Origin: Allobosea robiniae
GTDB lineage: Bacteria > Pseudomonadota > Alphaproteobacteria > Rhizobiales > Beijerinckiaceae
Reading direction: 5' to 3'
NCBI RefSeq assembly: GCF_900102525.1
Contig: NZ_FNBZ01000001.1
Span: 1,054,001-1,118,000 of the forward strand
DNA length: 64,000 bases
The notes below the pieces were generated by a model that was not told where the DNA came from, searched no databases, and saw only the letters and a program-made list of their open reading frames with translations. The translations under genes and the position numbers were made by a program. This document shows, in pieces, positions 26,151 through 34,480 of the stretch. Numbering within the stretch: the stretch's first letter is position 1; every line of letters begins with the position of its first letter.

Positions 26151-27671
26151 ATGGCCACATCCCTGCCGAAAGACACGCTCGCCCTGCTCAAGCGCCTCGG
26201 CGTTTCCGAAGCGTCTTACGCCGATGCCGGCCTGTCGGCCCGTTCGCCGATCACCGGCGAGACCGTCGTGACCCTGCGCGAGACGTCGCCGGCCGAGGCC
26301 GAGGCCGCGATCGGCCGGGCCCAGTCCGCCTATCTCGCCTGGCGCAAGGTGCCGGCGCCGCGCCGCGGCGAGTTCGTCCGCCTGCTCGGCGAAGAGCTGC
26401 GCGCCGCCAAGACCGATCTCGGCCTGCTGGTGACGCTGGAAGCCGGCAAGGTCACCTCCGAGGGCCTCGGCGAGGTCCAGGAGATGATCGACATCTGTGA
26501 CTTCGCCGTCGGCCTGTCGCGCCAGCTCTACGGCCTGACCATCGCCACCGAGCGCCCGAACCATCGCATGATGGAGACCTGGCATCCGATCGGCATCTGC
26601 GGCGTGATCTCGGCCTTCAACTTCCCGGTCGCGGTCTGGTCGTGGAACGCGGCGCTCGCCTTCGTCTGCGGCGACAGCGTCGTCTGGAAGCCCTCCGAGA
26701 AGACCCCGCTAACCGCGCTCGCCGTGCAGGCCATCGTCGAGAAGACGATGAAGCGCTTCGGCCCCGAAGCGCCGATCGGCCTGTCGGAAGTCCTGATCGG
26801 CGGCCGCGAACTCGGCGACATCCTGGTCCAGGATCATCGCGTCCCGGTCGTCTCGGCCACGGGCTCGACCCGCATGGGCAAGGAAGTCGGCCAGAAGCTG
26901 GCCGCGCGTTTCGCCCGCGCCATCCTCGAGCTCGGCGGCAACAACGCCGCGATCGTCGCTCCCTCCGCCGATCTCGATATCGCCCTGCGCGGCATCGCCT
27001 TCGCGGCGATGGGCACAGCCGGCCAGCGCTGCACCACTTTGCGCCGCCTGATCGTGCATGAAAGCGTCTATGACGCGCTCGTGCCGAAGCTCGCCAAGGT
27101 ATACGGCTCCGTGAAGATCGGCGATCCCCGCGAGGCCGGCGTGCTGGTCGGCCCGCTGGTCGACGAGGCCGCCTATCAGGGCATGCAGAAGGCGCTCTCC
27201 GAGGCCAAGGCCGAGGGCGGCAAGGTCCATGGCGGCGAGAAGGTCGATGTCGGTTCCGGCGGCTTCTATGTCCGCCCGGCGCTGGTCGAGATGCCCAAGC
27301 AGTGCGGCCCGGTCGAGCGCGAGACCTTCGCCCCGATCCTCTATGTGATGAAGTACAAGTCCATCGACGAGGCGATCTCGATCCAGAACGCGGTCGGCGC
27401 CGGCCTGTCCTCTTCGATCTTCACGCTCAACATGCGCGAGGCCGAGCTGTTCGTCTCCGACGAGGGTTCGGATTGCGGCATCGCCAACGTGAATATCGGC
27501 CCCTCGGGCGCCGAGATCGGCGGCGCCTTCGGCGGCGAGAAGGAGACGGGCGGCGGCCGCGAGGCCGGCTCCGACGCCTGGAAGGCCTATATGCGCCGCG
27601 CCACCAACACCGTGAACTACGGCACCACGCTGCCGCTGGCTCAGGGCGTCAGCTTCGACGTGGATGCGTGA
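26151..27671 (+). CDS. amaB: aminoadipate-semialdehyde / piperidine-6-carboxylate dehydrogenase (ALDH7)
   Basis: A 506-residue aldehyde dehydrogenase of the ALDH7/antiquitin branch, which oxidises alpha-aminoadipate semialdehyde (in equilibrium with piperidine-6-carboxylate) to aminoadipate in lysine breakdown. Catalytic Glu is E260 in ILELGGNN; catalytic Cys is C294 in MGTAGQRCTTLRRL. The stretches WHPIGICGVISAFNFPVAVW and FGGEKETGGGREAGSD are typical of this branch. The ATG of MATSLPKD has GGAAGACAAAG before it; the upstream frame is rejected. Followed by glutaryl-CoA dehydrogenase, which supports the pathway. The symbol amaB is the Pseudomonas name and an inference for this organism. Confidence 0.88.
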   Translation: MATSLPKDTLALLKRLGVSEASYADAGLSARSPITGETVVTLRETSPAEAEAAIGRAQSAYLAWRKVPAPRRGEFVRLLGEELRAAKTDLGLLVTLEAGKVTSEGLGEVQEMIDICDFAVGLSRQLYGLTIATERPNHRMMETWHPIGICGVISAFNFPVAVWSWNAALAFVCGDSVVWKPSEKTPLTALAVQAIVEKTMKRFGPEAPIGLSEVLIGGRELGDILVQDHRVPVVSATGSTRMGKEVGQKLAARFARAILELGGNNAAIVAPSADLDIALRGIAFAAMGTAGQRCTTLRRLIVHESVYDALVPKLAKVYGSVKIGDPREAGVLVGPLVDEAAYQGMQKALSEAKAEGGKVHGGEKVDVGSGGFYVRPALVEMPKQCGPVERETFAPILYVMKYKSIDEAISIQNAVGAGLSSSIFTLNMREAELFVSDEGSDCGIANVNIGPSGAEIGGAFGGEKETGGGREAGSDAWKAYMRRATNTVNYGTTLPLAQGVSFDVDA

Positions 27672-27682
27672 CACAGAACGTC

Positions 27683-27716
27683 ATTCCCGGGCGCCTGATA
27701 GCGGCGGCCCGGGAAT
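27683..27716. repeat. REP-like palindrome, family B
   Basis: Ten-base arms ATTCCCGGGC and GCCCGGGAAT flank a 14-base loop directly after the ALDH7 stop. It shares its CCCGGG core with the palindrome at 29011-29033. It is one of two palindromes in this 127-base gap. Confidence 0.8.
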
Positions 27717-27740
27717 CTCATGACAAGAAGACACTGGTTT

Positions 27741-27773
27741 CCGTCATGGTCGGGTCAAGCCCGACCATGACGG
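27741..27773. repeat. REP-like palindrome, family A (longest copy)
   Basis: Fourteen-base arms (CCGTCATGGTCGGG and its complement) with a 5-base loop TCAAG. Same core as 618-640 and 29060-29082. It lies just upstream of the glutaryl-CoA dehydrogenase start. Confidence 0.85.
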
Positions 27774-27798
27774 TCTGAATATCAGGGAGACGAACACC

Positions 27799-28995
27799 AT
27801 GGCCGGCAGCCACAAGCTCGCGAAGTTCACCTGGGACGATGCCTATCTGCTCGACGAGCAGCTGAACGAGGACGAGCGGCTGATCCGCGACACGGCCCGC
27901 GCCTATGCGCAGGAGAAGCTCGCTCCCCGCGTCACCGAAGCCTATCTCGACGAGAAGACCGATCGCTCGATCTTCAACGAAATGGGCGAGCTCGGCCTGC
28001 TCGGCGTCACCGTTCCCGAGGATTACGGCTGCGCCGGCGCCAATTACGTCTCCTACGGGCTCGTCGCCCGCGAGGTCGAGCGCATCGACTCGGGCTATCG
28101 CTCGATGATGTCGGTGCAGTCCTCGCTCGTGATGTACCCGATCTACGCCTATGGCAGCGAAGAGCAGCGCAAGAAGTACCTGCCCAAGCTCGGCTCGGGC
28201 GAATGGGTCGGCTGCTTCGGCCTGACCGAGCCGGATGCCGGTTCCGATCCGGGCGGCATGAAGACCCGCGCCGAGAAGGTTGCCGACGGCTACAAGCTGA
28301 CCGGCTCCAAGATGTGGATCTCGAACTCGCCGATCGCCGACGTCTTTGTCGTCTGGGCGAAGTCATCAGCGCATGACAACCAGATCCGCGGCTTCATCCT
28401 CGAAAAGGGCATGAAGGGCCTGTCCGCGCCGAAGATCGGCGGCAAGCTTTCGCTCCGCGCCTCGATCACCGGCGAGGTCGTCATGGACGGCGTCATCGTG
28501 CCGGAAGAGAACCTGCTGCCGAACGTCTCGGGCCTCTCCGGCCCGTTCGGCTGCCTCAACCGCGCCCGCTACGGCATTTCCTGGGGCGTGATGGGCGCCG
28601 CCGAAGATTGCTTCCACCGCGCCCGCCAGTACGGGCTCGACCGCAAGCAGTTCAACAAGCCGCTGGCCCAGACGCAGCTCTACCAGAAGAAGCTCGCGGA
28701 CATGCTGACCGAGATCACGCTCGGCCTGCAGGGCTCGCTCCGCGTCGGGCGCCTGCTCGACGACGGCAAGATGGCCCCGGAGATGATCTCGCTGGTCAAG
28801 CGCAACAATTGCGGCAAGGCGCTCGACATCGCTCGCCAGGCCCGCGACATGCATGGCGGCAACGGCATCCAGATCGAGTATCAGGTGATGCGCCACGCCG
28901 CGAACCTCGAGACGGTGAACACCTACGAGGGCACGCATGACGTCCATGCGCTGATCCTCGGCCGCGCGATCACCGGCCTGCAGGCGTTCTTCTGA
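27799..28995 (+). CDS. gcdH: glutaryl-CoA dehydrogenase
   Basis: A 398-residue FAD acyl-CoA dehydrogenase that oxidises and decarboxylates glutaryl-CoA to crotonyl-CoA in lysine and tryptophan catabolism. The N-terminus [36 protein letters not shown] and the [20 protein letters not shown] flavin loop match GCDH closely. The catalytic base is E377 in [20 protein letters not shown]. The upstream CAGGGAGACGAACACC supplies the ribosome site. The CoA transferase gene follows after a pair of palindromes, so glutarate activation and oxidation are encoded together. Confidence 0.94.
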   Translation: MAGSHKLAKFTWDDAYLLDEQLNEDERLIRDTARAYAQEKLAPRVTEAYLDEKTDRSIFNEMGELGLLGVTVPEDYGCAGANYVSYGLVAREVERIDSGYRSMMSVQSSLVMYPIYAYGSEEQRKKYLPKLGSGEWVGCFGLTEPDAGSDPGGMKTRAEKVADGYKLTGSKMWISNSPIADVFVVWAKSSAHDNQIRGFILEKGMKGLSAPKIGGKLSLRASITGEVVMDGVIVPEENLLPNVSGLSGPFGCLNRARYGISWGVMGAAEDCFHRARQYGLDRKQFNKPLAQTQLYQKKLADMLTEITLGLQGSLRVGRLLDDGKMAPEMISLVKRNNCGKALDIARQARDMHGGNGIQIEYQVMRHAANLETVNTYEGTHDVHALILGRAITGLQAFF

Positions 28996-29010
28996 GCGCC
29001 GTCAGCCGTC

Positions 29011-29033
29011 ATGCCCGGGCTTGACCCGGGCAT
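29011..29033. repeat. REP-like palindrome, family B
   Basis: Arms ATGCCCGGG and CCCGGGCAT around CTTGA, just after the gcdH stop. Confidence 0.8.
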
Positions 29034-29059
29034 CTCGTCCCACGCGAACCTCCCCGGAG

Positions 29060-29082
29060 ATGGTCGGGTCAAGCCCGACCAT
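29060..29082. repeat. REP-like palindrome, family A
   Basis: Arms ATGGTCGGG and CCCGACCAT around TCAAG, third copy of the core seen at 618 and 27741. It is 21 bases before the CaiB-type gene start. Confidence 0.82.
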
Positions 29083-29103
29083 GACGCCCGAGTCGAACCC
29101 GCC

Positions 29104-30291
29104 ATGACGACCTCCCCTCTTGCCGGCCTGCGCGTCCTCGAACTGGCGCGCATCCTCGCAGGTCCCTGGATCGGCCAGCTCCTGGCCGATCTCGGCGCCG
29201 ATGTCGTCAAGGTCGAGGCGCCCGAGGGCGACGACACCCGCAAATGGGGCCCGCCCTTCGTCGAGGGCACCGGCGACGAGCATCTCTCCGCCGCCTATTT
29301 CCACGCCGCCAATCGCGGCAAGCGCTCGATCACCGCCGATTTCCGCACGCCGGAGGGGCAGGCGCTGGTCCGGCGCCTCGCCGCTCATGCCGATGTGGTG
29401 ATCGAGAATTTCAAGGTCGGCGGCCTCAGCAAGTACGGGCTCGACGCGGCCTCGCTGCGCAAGAAATTCCCGCGCCTGGTCTATTGCTCGGTCACCGGCT
29501 TCGGGCAGGACGGCCCCTATGCGCCGCGCGCCGGCTACGACTTCCTCGTCCAGGGCATGGGCGGGGCGATGTCGATCACCGGCGAGCCTGAGGGCGCGCC
29601 GATGAAGGCGGGCTATGCGGTCGCGGACATCTATACCGGGCTCTATGCCACGGTCGGCATCCTCTCGGCTTTGCGCCAGCGCGACGCCACCGGCGAGGGT
29701 GCGACGCTCGATCTCGCGTTGCTCGACTCGCAGGTCGCGGTGCTCGGCAACCAGGCGATGAACTATCTCGTCGGCGGCAATCCCCCGCCGCGGCTCGGCA
29801 ACGCCCACCCGAACATCGTGCCCTATGACGTGTTCCCGGTCGCGGACGGCCATATCATCATCGCGACCGGCAATGACGCGCAGTGGCGCAAGCTCTGCGA
29901 AGTGCTGGGCGAGCCGACGCTGGCCGACCATCCCGACTATCTCGACAACAAATCGCGCGTGAAGAACCGCGTCGCGTTGACCGCCAAACTGCACCTGCTC
30001 TGCCAGCGTTATGCCAAGCTCGATCTGCTGGCCGCGCTGGAGAAGGTCGGCGTGCCCGCCGGCCCGATCAACGATATCGGCGAGGTCTTCGCCGATCCGC
30101 AGGTGATCGCGCGCGGCGTCCGAGTCGACCTGTCGAGCGCGGCTGCGAAAGCGGGCAGCATTCCGACTGTCGCCTCGCCCATCGTCATGAACGGCGTGCG
30201 GCAGGTGGCAGGAAGTCCGAGCCCACGGCTCGGCGAACATGCCGACGACATCTTGAACGACCCGGCCTGGGGAGGGCCGCAGCATGGCTAA
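29104..30291 (+). CDS. CaiB/BaiF family CoA transferase, probably glutarate-activating
   Basis: A 395-residue class III CoA transferase: LRVLELARILAGPWIGQLLADLGADVVKVEAPEGDD (residues 9-44), ANRGKRSITADFRTPEGQ, CSVTGFGQDGPYAPRAGYDFLVQGMGGAMSITGEP and the LALLDSQVAVLGNQAMNYL region with the expected catalytic Asp. Members move CoA between carboxylic acids; the close human relative is succinyl-CoA:glutarate CoA transferase. Standing between gcdH and the thiamine enzyme, it most likely makes glutaryl-CoA. The start MTTSPLAGLRVLEL is chosen; the frame upstream runs back through the palindromes. Confidence 0.88.
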   Translation: MTTSPLAGLRVLELARILAGPWIGQLLADLGADVVKVEAPEGDDTRKWGPPFVEGTGDEHLSAAYFHAANRGKRSITADFRTPEGQALVRRLAAHADVVIENFKVGGLSKYGLDAASLRKKFPRLVYCSVTGFGQDGPYAPRAGYDFLVQGMGGAMSITGEPEGAPMKAGYAVADIYTGLYATVGILSALRQRDATGEGATLDLALLDSQVAVLGNQAMNYLVGGNPPPRLGNAHPNIVPYDVFPVADGHIIIATGNDAQWRKLCEVLGEPTLADHPDYLDNKSRVKNRVALTAKLHLLCQRYAKLDLLAALEKVGVPAGPINDIGEVFADPQVIARGVRVDLSSAAAKAGSIPTVASPIVMNGVRQVAGSPSPRLGEHADDILNDPAWGGPQHG

Positions 30292-31960
30292 TCGCACTGG
30301 CGGGCAGATCCTCGTCGACCAGCTTCTGATCCACGGCGCCACCGACGCCTTCTGCGTGCCGGGCGAGAGCTATCTCGCCGTGCTCGACGCGCTGCACGAC
30401 GCCTCGATGAAGGTCACCATCTGCCGGGCCGAAGGCGGCGCCTGCATGATGGCGGAAGCCGCAGGCAAGCTCACCGGCAAGCCCGGCATCTGCTTCGTGA
30501 CGCGCGGTCCCGGCGCCACCAACGCCTCGCCCGGCATCCATATCGCCGACCAGGACTCGACCCCGCTCATCCTCTTCGTCGGCCAGATCGACGGCAGCAT
30601 GCGCGAGCGCGAGGCCTTCCAGGAGCTCGACTACCGTGCCGTCTTCGGCACCATGACCAAATGGGCGACCGAGATCGACGATGCCGCGCGCATCCCGGAG
30701 ATCATCAGCCGCGCCTTCCATGTCGCGACCTCCGGTCGCCCCGGCCCGGTCGTGATCGCGCTGCCCGAGGACGTGCTGACCGATCTCGCGGATGTCGCCG
30801 ACGCCGAGCCCTATCAGGTCACGGAGCAGCACCCTGCCCCGGCGCAGATGGCTGATCTCGCCAAGCGCTTTGCTGCTGCCAAGTCGCCGGTCGCGATCCT
30901 CGGCGGCTCGCGCTGGAGCCCGGAGGCAATCGCCGATTTTCAGGCCTTTGCCGAGCGTTTCGACCTGCCCGTCGCAGTCTCGTTCCGCCGGCAGATGCTG
31001 TTCCCGGCCGATCATCCGAACTTCGCGGGCGATCTCGGCATCGGTCCCAACCCGAAGCTGCTCGCCCGCATCAAGGAGAGCGATCTCGTCCTGCTGGTCG
31101 GCGGGCGCCTCTCGGAGATGCCGAGCCAGTCCTACACCCTGTTCGGCATCCCGAATCCGGGCCGGCCGCTGGTGCATGTCCATGCCGATCCGGAAGAGCT
31201 CGGCCGGGTCTATCGCCCGACGCTGGCGATCAATGCCTCTCCCGCCGGCTTCTGCGCCGCGCTCAAGACGATCGAGCCGCCCAAGGCCCCGGCCTGGAAG
31301 GGCGCCGGCGCTGCCGCGCATGAAGCCTATATCGCCTGGAGCGAGCAGCCGGCGCCCGTGCCCGGCGAATTCCATCCCGGCGAGATGGTGCGCTGGCTGC
31401 GCAGCCAGCTCCCCGAGGACGCCATCCTATGCAACGGCGCCGGAAATTACGCGACCTGGGTGCATCGCTTCCATCGCTTCAACAAATTCGCGACGCAGCT
31501 CGCACCGACCTGCGGCTCGATGGGCTATGGCGTTCCGGCGGCGATCGGCGCCAAGCGGCTCTTCCCGGAACGCACCGTCATCGCCTTCGCCGGCGACGGT
31601 TGCTTCCTGATGAACGGCCAGGATTTCGCGACGGCCGTGCAATACGACCTGCCCGTCATCGTCGTCGTCGTCGATAACGGCATGTACGGCACGATCCGCA
31701 TGCATCAGGAGCGCGAATACCCCGGCCGCGTCTCGGCGACGACGCTGAAGAACCCGGATTTCGCTGCTTATGCCAAGGCCTTCGGCGGCCATGGCGAGCG
31801 CGTCGAGAAGACCTCGGAGTTCGCTCCGGCCTTCGAGCGTGCGGTGAAGAGCGGCAAGCCCGCGATCATCCACTGCCTGCTCGATCCCGAGGCGATCACG
31901 CCTGCCAAGTCGCTCTCGACAATCCGCGCCGAGGCCTTCGCGGCTCAGAGGAAAGACTAA
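30284..31960 (+). CDS. thiamine-diphosphate-dependent decarboxylase/synthase-like enzyme
   Basis: A 558-residue enzyme of the acetolactate synthase / benzoylformate decarboxylase superfamily. The conserved cofactor-activating Glu is E50 in CRAEGGACMMAEAAGKLTG; the metal/ThDP motif starts GDGCFLMNGQDFATA at 437 and runs to VVVDNGMYG. A middle domain (about 190-330) lies between. Its ATG overlaps the CoA-transferase stop by 8 bases, with GGGAGGG before it, so the two are translationally coupled. The substrate is not determined; a 2-oxo acid of the lysine/glutarate route, such as 2-oxoadipate, is suggested by context only. Its TAA interlocks with the stop of the convergent cytochrome b561 gene. 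Confidence 0.86.
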   Translation: MANRTGGQILVDQLLIHGATDAFCVPGESYLAVLDALHDASMKVTICRAEGGACMMAEAAGKLTGKPGICFVTRGPGATNASPGIHIADQDSTPLILFVGQIDGSMREREAFQELDYRAVFGTMTKWATEIDDAARIPEIISRAFHVATSGRPGPVVIALPEDVLTDLADVADAEPYQVTEQHPAPAQMADLAKRFAAAKSPVAILGGSRWSPEAIADFQAFAERFDLPVAVSFRRQMLFPADHPNFAGDLGIGPNPKLLARIKESDLVLLVGGRLSEMPSQSYTLFGIPNPGRPLVHVHADPEELGRVYRPTLAINASPAGFCAALKTIEPPKAPAWKGAGAAAHEAYIAWSEQPAPVPGEFHPGEMVRWLRSQLPEDAILCNGAGNYATWVHRFHRFNKFATQLAPTCGSMGYGVPAAIGAKRLFPERTVIAFAGDGCFLMNGQDFATAVQYDLPVIVVVVDNGMYGTIRMHQEREYPGRVSATTLKNPDFAAYAKAFGGHGERVEKTSEFAPAFERAVKSGKPAIIHCLLDPEAITPAKSLSTIRAEAFAAQRKD

Positions 31961-32499
31961 GAACGGCCGAACCACATCCGCTGCATCAGCCCATCCCTGA
32001 GGACGAACTGATGCAGCAGGGCCGCGCCCGCATGGATGAAGGCGAGCGCGGCCATGATATCGAACAGCGCCGCATGCGCCCGCAGCATCGCATCATAGAT
32101 GGCCTGATCCGGGCCGATCGGATGCGGCACGGAAAAGAGCCCGAAGAACAGCGTCGGGATCTGGATCGGCGCGGCAGCAGCCATCAGGAAGCCGGAAACC
32201 GGCAGCGCCAGCAGGCAGAGATAGAGCCCGCCCTGCACCGTCGCAGCCACGGCTCGCTGCCAGCGCGGCATCGGGACCGGCGCGGGCGTCGGCAGCAGAC
32301 GCCGGACAATGAGGCGCAACAGAACCAACCCCGCGAGTGTCAGGCCGAAGGACTTGTGCCACTGGTAGAGCGCGAAGCGGGAAAGCAGGTCGCGTGTCTC
32401 GTCGCCCATCAGGCGGGACAGCCCATATTGCAGCAGGATAAGCATCACCGTCGCCCAATGCAGCAGGATGATCAGGGGATGCCAGGTGCGGGAGCGCAT
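31957..32499 (-). CDS. cytochrome b561 (YceJ-like)
   Basis: A 180-residue integral membrane di-haem cytochrome with four helices. Haem-ligand candidates are H14 (ILLHWATVML), H48 (WHKSFGL) and the later FIHAGAALLHQF histidines. It passes electrons between quinol and periplasmic partners, and is often paired with YceI. It begins 11 bases after the yceI stop in the same direction, so they form an operon. Its TAG shares two bases with the TAA of the thiamine-enzyme gene. Confidence 0.92.
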   Translation of the reverse strand: MRSRTWHPLIILLHWATVMLILLQYGLSRLMGDETRDLLSRFALYQWHKSFGLTLAGLVLLRLIVRRLLPTPAPVPMPRWQRAVAATVQGGLYLCLLALPVSGFLMAAAAPIQIPTLFFGLFSVPHPIGPDQAIYDAMLRAHAALFDIMAALAFIHAGAALLHQFVLRDGLMQRMWFGRS

Positions 32500-32510
32500 C
32501 GCCGGCCATC

Positions 32511-33077
32511 CTAGCGCGAGATCACGCCCTTGATGTCGATCTCGACCTGATCGTCGACGATATTGACCTCGCGCCCGATCGCGAAGGCTGCACGCGAGAA
32601 ACTCGCGCTGGCATGGAAGGGCAAAGTGCCGCCCGCGCGCATGCCGGCCGGATCGCTCTCGGCGACGGCGATAACCGTGACAGGCTGCGACGCGCCCCGG
32701 ATCGTGAGCTGGCCCGTGATCGAGAGGCTGCGCTCACCGGTGCGCGCCACCTGTTGGGAGACGAAGCTGGCAACCGGATAATGCGCGACGTCGAGCATCG
32801 TCTGCCCCTTGATGAAGCCGTCGACGAGATCGGCGCCCGTTCGCAGGGATGCGGTCTGGATCGTCATTCTGATCCGACTGCGCTCCGGCCGGTCGAAATC
32901 GAGTGCGATGGTGCCGTCGACAGTGCCGAAACGGCCGCTCGCCGTCGGGATGCCGAAATGACGCGCCACGAAGGCGACCGTGCCGCCGTCTCTCGACAAG
33001 GACCAGACGTCCTGCGCGAAGGCAGAAGCGGACGACGGCCCCAGGAGGGCCACGGCAAGCAGCGCACGCATCATCAT
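32511..33077 (-). CDS. YceI family periplasmic lipid-binding protein
   Basis: A 188-residue exported protein: signal peptide (MMMRALLAVALLGPSSASAFAQ) followed by the YceI lipocalin-like beta barrel (VWSLSRDGGTVAFVARHFGIPTASGRFG, MLDVAHYPVASFVS, LTIRGASQPVTV). The family binds isoprenoid quinones or long lipids, consistent with the adjacent cytochrome b561. The start is the first of three ATG codons with GAGGAG at 8 bases. Longer frames upstream read through non-coding sequence. Confidence 0.93.
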   Translation of the reverse strand: MMMRALLAVALLGPSSASAFAQDVWSLSRDGGTVAFVARHFGIPTASGRFGTVDGTIALDFDRPERSRIRMTIQTASLRTGADLVDGFIKGQTMLDVAHYPVASFVSQQVARTGERSLSITGQLTIRGASQPVTVIAVAESDPAGMRAGGTLPFHASASFSRAAFAIGREVNIVDDQVEIDIKGVISR

Positions 33078-33265
33078 GGCATGGCTCCTCGGCAGCCGGA
33101 TGGCCCACATCTTAGGCCTGGCTCCCCACCGGCTGGCAGGGGCAGACACGCAGTTGTGAGGAAGCCCGGCCTCCGCGGGAAAGATTCTTAACCGCTTTCG
33201 TGAACCCGGACCGAACCTTTCGCGACCACTCGTCGTTGGTAAGACGACGACGTGGAGGCAAGGCG

Positions 33266-33760
33266 ATGACGCGGGCATGGATGATGCGATTGGCGACTGT
33301 CGCAGCGCTCGCCTTTTCGGCTGCGCCCAGCGCCCAGGCGGCAGGCCTCTTCGACGATCTCGCTCGCGCGCTGTTCGGCGGCGGGCCGCGCCTGCGGGCC
33401 TCGCCGATCTACGAATATGACGACGAACCGCGCAGGCGGGCGCCCCGCGCCCGCGCGCCGGAGGTTTCCTCGAAACCCAAGCCACCCGTCGTGCAGCTCG
33501 ATCCCCAGGCCGACAAGGAATGGTATCTCAAGGACCCGACGCTGCGGCGCGGCGACATCGTGGTCACCGCGGGCGGCGTGCTGGTCTATCAGGGCCGCAG
33601 CGCCGATGCGGCGCGTCCGGCCGATTTCGTCGCGCTCGGCGGCAACGATGCCAAGGGCTGGAAGCAGCAGTTGCAGACCGCAGCGGCCGGCGGGCGCGCT
33701 CGCTTCAGCGATCTCAGCACGCCGGCCAAGGCTTCCGTGACGGCCGAGGCCGCCGAGTAG
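33266..33760 (+). CDS. secreted protein with GD-VVT domain (paralogue of 46596-47147)
   Basis: A 164-residue exported protein: signal peptide (MRLATVAALAFSAAPSAQAAG), a disordered Arg/Pro linker (RRRAPRARAPEVSSKPKPP), then a small domain with RRGDIVVTAGGVLVYQGRSADAARPADFVAL. The same domain occurs in the protein at 46596-47147, so this window holds two paralogues. Preceded by GGAGGCAAGGCG. No known family recognised; the GD-[VI]-VVT and P-[AE]-DFVAL motifs may define a small uncharacterised domain. Confidence 0.85.
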   Translation: MTRAWMMRLATVAALAFSAAPSAQAAGLFDDLARALFGGGPRLRASPIYEYDDEPRRRAPRARAPEVSSKPKPPVVQLDPQADKEWYLKDPTLRRGDIVVTAGGVLVYQGRSADAARPADFVALGGNDAKGWKQQLQTAAAGGRARFSDLSTPAKASVTAEAAE

Positions 33761-33770
33761 GCGGCCGGCT

Positions 33771-34370
33771 TCAGCGCGGTTTCACCCCATCGAAGGTCGA
33801 GCGGATCGCGCGGGCGAGCGCAATCGCGGCCCAGCCCTGGAAGATCAATTCGACCGCGAAGAAGGTCCCGAGCACCCACAGGCTCGAACCCGGCCATTGC
33901 GCCAGGATCATGCCGCCGAGCAGCAGCGACAGCGCGCCTGAGAAGGCGATCCAGCCCCAGGCTGGCAGTTCCCGGTTCTGGAAGGCGACGACGAGGCGCA
34001 GCACGCCGGTCGCGACCAGCGCCGCACCGGCCAGCAGCGTCAGCGAGGCCGTGGCGAGCAGCGGGTTGGCAAAAGTCATCAGGCCGACCGCGACATAGAG
34101 CAGGCCGATGAGGATATGCAGCAGGCGGCTCTTCCAGCCTTGATGCCGGAAGGCGTCGATCAGCACGACGATGCCGCCGACCAGGATCATCGCGCCGAAC
34201 CAGATCGCACTGGCAAGGCTGAGCAGCGCGACCGCTCCGAGGCCGACGACGCCGAGAATGATGAGGGCGACGCCTGCCGCCATCAGCCAGCCGGAATTGC
34301 GCCGAAGCGGGACGAGATGCGTTGCAAGAGAGGAGCCCGAGCGGGGCGCGGATTCTGCGGGCGTGGTCAT
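33771..34370 (-). CDS. HdeD family membrane protein
   Basis: A 199-residue protein with six hydrophobic helices in three repeated pairs, the HdeD/DUF308 pattern (LMAAGVALIILGVVGLGAVALLSLASAIWFGAMILVGGIVVLIDAFRH, then LLHILIGLLYVAVGLMTFANPLLA). E. coli HdeD is linked to acid resistance and membrane stress, but the molecular function is unknown. Convergent with the secreted-protein gene with a 10-base gap. Confidence 0.86.
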   Translation of the reverse strand: MTTPAESAPRSGSSLATHLVPLRRNSGWLMAAGVALIILGVVGLGAVALLSLASAIWFGAMILVGGIVVLIDAFRHQGWKSRLLHILIGLLYVAVGLMTFANPLLATASLTLLAGAALVATGVLRLVVAFQNRELPAWGWIAFSGALSLLLGGMILAQWPGSSLWVLGTFFAVELIFQGWAAIALARAIRSTFDGVKPR

Positions 34371-34480
34371 GGCCGACTCCGATTGGACGGGCCGCGACAG
34401 CCGGGGCGGCCTCGTCAGTGCAGGTCGCTATCAGAAGCCCGCGCGCAAGCCGCGTCAATGATATGGCGCAAGGCGCGCCG

